15,243 bases of DNA from Clostridium sp. CAG:632 (GTDB lineage: Bacteria; Bacillota; Clostridia; Lachnospirales; Lachnospiraceae): NCBI GenBank assembly GCA_000431515.1, contig HF991285.1, positions 1 to 15,243 of the forward strand, written 5' to 3'. Positions 13,681-15,243 of this stretch are shown here, piece by piece. The notes beneath the pieces were generated by a model, which saw nothing but the letters and a program-made list of their open reading frames with translations, was not told the DNA's origin and did not search any database. The position numbers and the translations under genes were made by a program. Position 1 is the stretch's first letter; every line of letters begins with the position of its first letter.

Positions 13681-15243
13681 ATGGCAAAGGAAATTAAGTA
13701 TGGCGCAGAAGCCAGAAAGGCTTTGGAAGCCGGAGTAAATCAGTTAGCAGATACCGTTCGTGTAACATTAGGACCAAAAGGAAGAAATGTAGTACTTAGC
13801 AAATCTTACGGCACACCATTGATTACCAATGATGGTGTTACAATTGCCAAGGATATTGAACTGGAAGATGCATTTGAAAATATGGGTGCACAGATCGTTA
13901 AGGAAGTAGCAACCAAGACAAATGATGTTGCCGGTGATGGTACAACAACAGCAACAGTTCTGGCACAGGCTATGATCAATGCAGGTATGAAGAACCTGGC
14001 AGCCGGTGCAAATCCGATTATCTTAAGAAAAGGTATGAAGAAGGCATGTGATACAGCCGTTGATGCATTAAAGGATATGAGTGATAAGATCAGTGGCAAG
14101 GAACAGATTGCAAGAGTTGCATCTATTTCGGCCGGTGATGAGGAAGTTGGTCAGTTGGTAGCAGATGCTATGGAAAAGGTTTCTTCTAATGGTGTCATCA
14201 CAATCGAAGAGTCCAAGACCATGAAGACAGAGCTGGATCTGGTAGAAGGTATGCAGTTTGACCGTGGTTATGTATCCGCATATATGTGTACAGATATGGA
14301 AAAGATGGTTGCAGAACTGGATAATCCATACATCTTGATTACAGATAAGAAGATTTCAAATATTCAGGATATCCTTCCGTTACTGGAGAGCATTGTTCAG
14401 AGTGGTTCCCGTCTTCTGATCATTGCTGAGGATGTAGAAGGTGAAGCACTGACAACTCTGATTGTAAATAAGTTAAGAGGTACCTTCAATGTGGTAGCTG
14501 TTAAGGCACCTGGTTATGGTGACCGCAGAAAGGCTATGCTGGAGGATATCGCAATCCTGACCGGTGGTAAGGTAATCTCTGAAGAGGTTGGCTTGGATTT
14601 GAAAGATACTACACTGGAAGACCTTGGTCGAGCAAAGAGTGTTAAGGTTGAAAAGGAAAATACTGTTATTGTTGACGGTGCAGGTGCAAAGGAAGATATT
14701 CAGGCAAGAATCGGTCAGATCAAGATGCAGCTTGAGAATACAACCTCTGAATTTGATAAAGAGAAATTACAGGAGCGTTTGGCTAAGTTATCCGGTGGTG
14801 TAGGCGTTATCCGTGTAGGTGCAGCTACCGAGACTGAGATGAAAGAAGCTAAGCTTCGTCTGGAAGATGCATTAGCAGCTACCAGAGCAGCTGTTGAAGA
14901 AGGTATCATTTGTGGTGGTGGTTCTGCTTATATCCATGCAAGTAAGAAGGTTGCAGCATTGGCAGCTACTCTGTCCGGTGATGAGAAGACAGGTGCAGAG
15001 ATTATTCTGAAGGCACTGGAGGCTCCGTTATATCACATCGCATCCAATGCAGGTCTGGAAGGTCCTGTTATCATTAATAAGGTATATGAATCAGAACCGG
15101 GAGTAGGCTTTGATGCATTAAATGAAACTTATGTAAATATGGTAGATGCCGGAATCATTGATCCTGTAAAGGTAACACGTTCCGCATTACAGAACGCAAC
15201 ATCTGTAGCATCTACTCTGTTAACAACAGAATCTGTAGTAGCA
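13681..15243 (+). CDS. groEL: Chaperonin GroEL (Cpn60), 3' partial
   Basis: GroEL is the ATP-driven 14-subunit folding chamber. The frame starts at ATG 13681 after a GGAGG site and stays open to the window edge, giving 521 residues; about 20 remain outside, including the expected Gly-Gly-Met tail. Equatorial ATP-site signatures are VTLGPKGRNVVL (28-39) and NDVAGDGTTTATVLAQ (81-96), with the catalytic Asp in GDGTTT. The apical domain has VEGMQFDRGYVSAYM. The cpn60 signature AAVEEGIICGGG (403-414) has Cys where Ala is common. Neighbouring groES and the CIRCE operator imply HrcA-repressed expression as an operon. Codon choice is more A/T-ending than in the hyd genes, consistent with high expression. 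Confidence 0.98.
   Translation, partial: MAKEIKYGAEARKALEAGVNQLADTVRVTLGPKGRNVVLSKSYGTPLITNDGVTIAKDIELEDAFENMGAQIVKEVATKTNDVAGDGTTTATVLAQAMINAGMKNLAAGANPIILRKGMKKACDTAVDALKDMSDKISGKEQIARVASISAGDEEVGQLVADAMEKVSSNGVITIEESKTMKTELDLVEGMQFDRGYVSAYMCTDMEKMVAELDNPYILITDKKISNIQDILPLLESIVQSGSRLLIIAEDVEGEALTTLIVNKLRGTFNVVAVKAPGYGDRRKAMLEDIAILTGGKVISEEVGLDLKDTTLEDLGRAKSVKVEKENTVIVDGAGAKEDIQARIGQIKMQLENTTSEFDKEKLQERLAKLSGGVGVIRVGAATETEMKEAKLRLEDALAATRAAVEEGIICGGGSAYIHASKKVAALAATLSGDEKTGAEIILKALEAPLYHIASNAGLEGPVIINKVYESEPGVGFDALNETYVNMVDAGIIDPVKVTRSALQNATSVASTLLTTESVVA

Noticed and set aside
1..15243. CRISPR array, transposase, integrase, prophage or toxin-antitoxin genes
   Set aside because: No direct-repeat arrays and no proteins of these kinds were seen; nearly every plus- and minus-strand gene is a housekeeping or metabolic family.

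Overview
The window reads as chromosomal DNA from an anaerobic, low-to-mid GC Firmicute of the class Clostridia, most like a Lachnospiraceae-type gut organism. The lineage is inferred, not proven. It rests on a complete [FeFe]-hydrogenase maturase set (hydE, hydG, hydF), a SigH-type sigma factor downstream of cysS-mrnC-rlmB as in Bacillus and clostridia, a CIRCE (HrcA) operator before groES-groEL, a bacterial GlnRS, DUF6062 and DUF2225 proteins, and a tRNA gene without an encoded CCA end. Most of the window is housekeeping or energy metabolism. I see no phage, IS element, CRISPR array or defence locus.

Layout. Positions 1-4926 (+): hydE (5' end outside the window), hydG, hydF and an Eis-like GNAT acetyltransferase whose start overlaps hydF. 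The three radical-SAM/GTPase maturases build the 2Fe part of the hydrogenase H-cluster; the hydrogenase itself is not in the window. Positions 4927-7573 (+): a near-consensus promoter, then cysS, mrnC (mini-ribonuclease III, overlapping cysS) and rlmB (23S rRNA 2'-O-methyltransferase), a translation and rRNA-maturation operon. Positions 7592-8569 (-): an HMGL-like/DRE-TIM aldolase pointing against the operon, in the place where Bacillus subtilis has yacP/rae1. Position 8793-9380 (+): sigH.

Positions 9381-9771 hold no protein gene. They contain a nested inverted-repeat structure with a strong, apparently bidirectional terminator, a tRNA-Thr(GGT) gene on the minus strand with its own near-consensus promoter, and the divergent glnS promoter. 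Positions 9772-12325 (+): glnS and a DUF2225 zinc-ribbon protein. A perfect 36-bp palindrome lies between DUF2225 and the convergent DUF6062 gene (12389-13108, -), which has two CxxC...CxxH modules. The DUF6062 promoter is divergent from the HrcA-controlled groES-groEL operon; groEL runs off the right edge.

The points most worth a second look are the aldolase inserted in the rlmB-sigH neighbourhood, the nested structure at 9382-9494, the 36-bp palindrome at a convergent gene junction, the T-loop of the tRNA-Thr, the atypical KMSKS-equivalent of GlnRS, the His-to-Gln change beside the HydF cluster cysteines, and the duplicated zinc-finger-like architecture of the DUF6062 protein. No clear new multi-gene system is visible.
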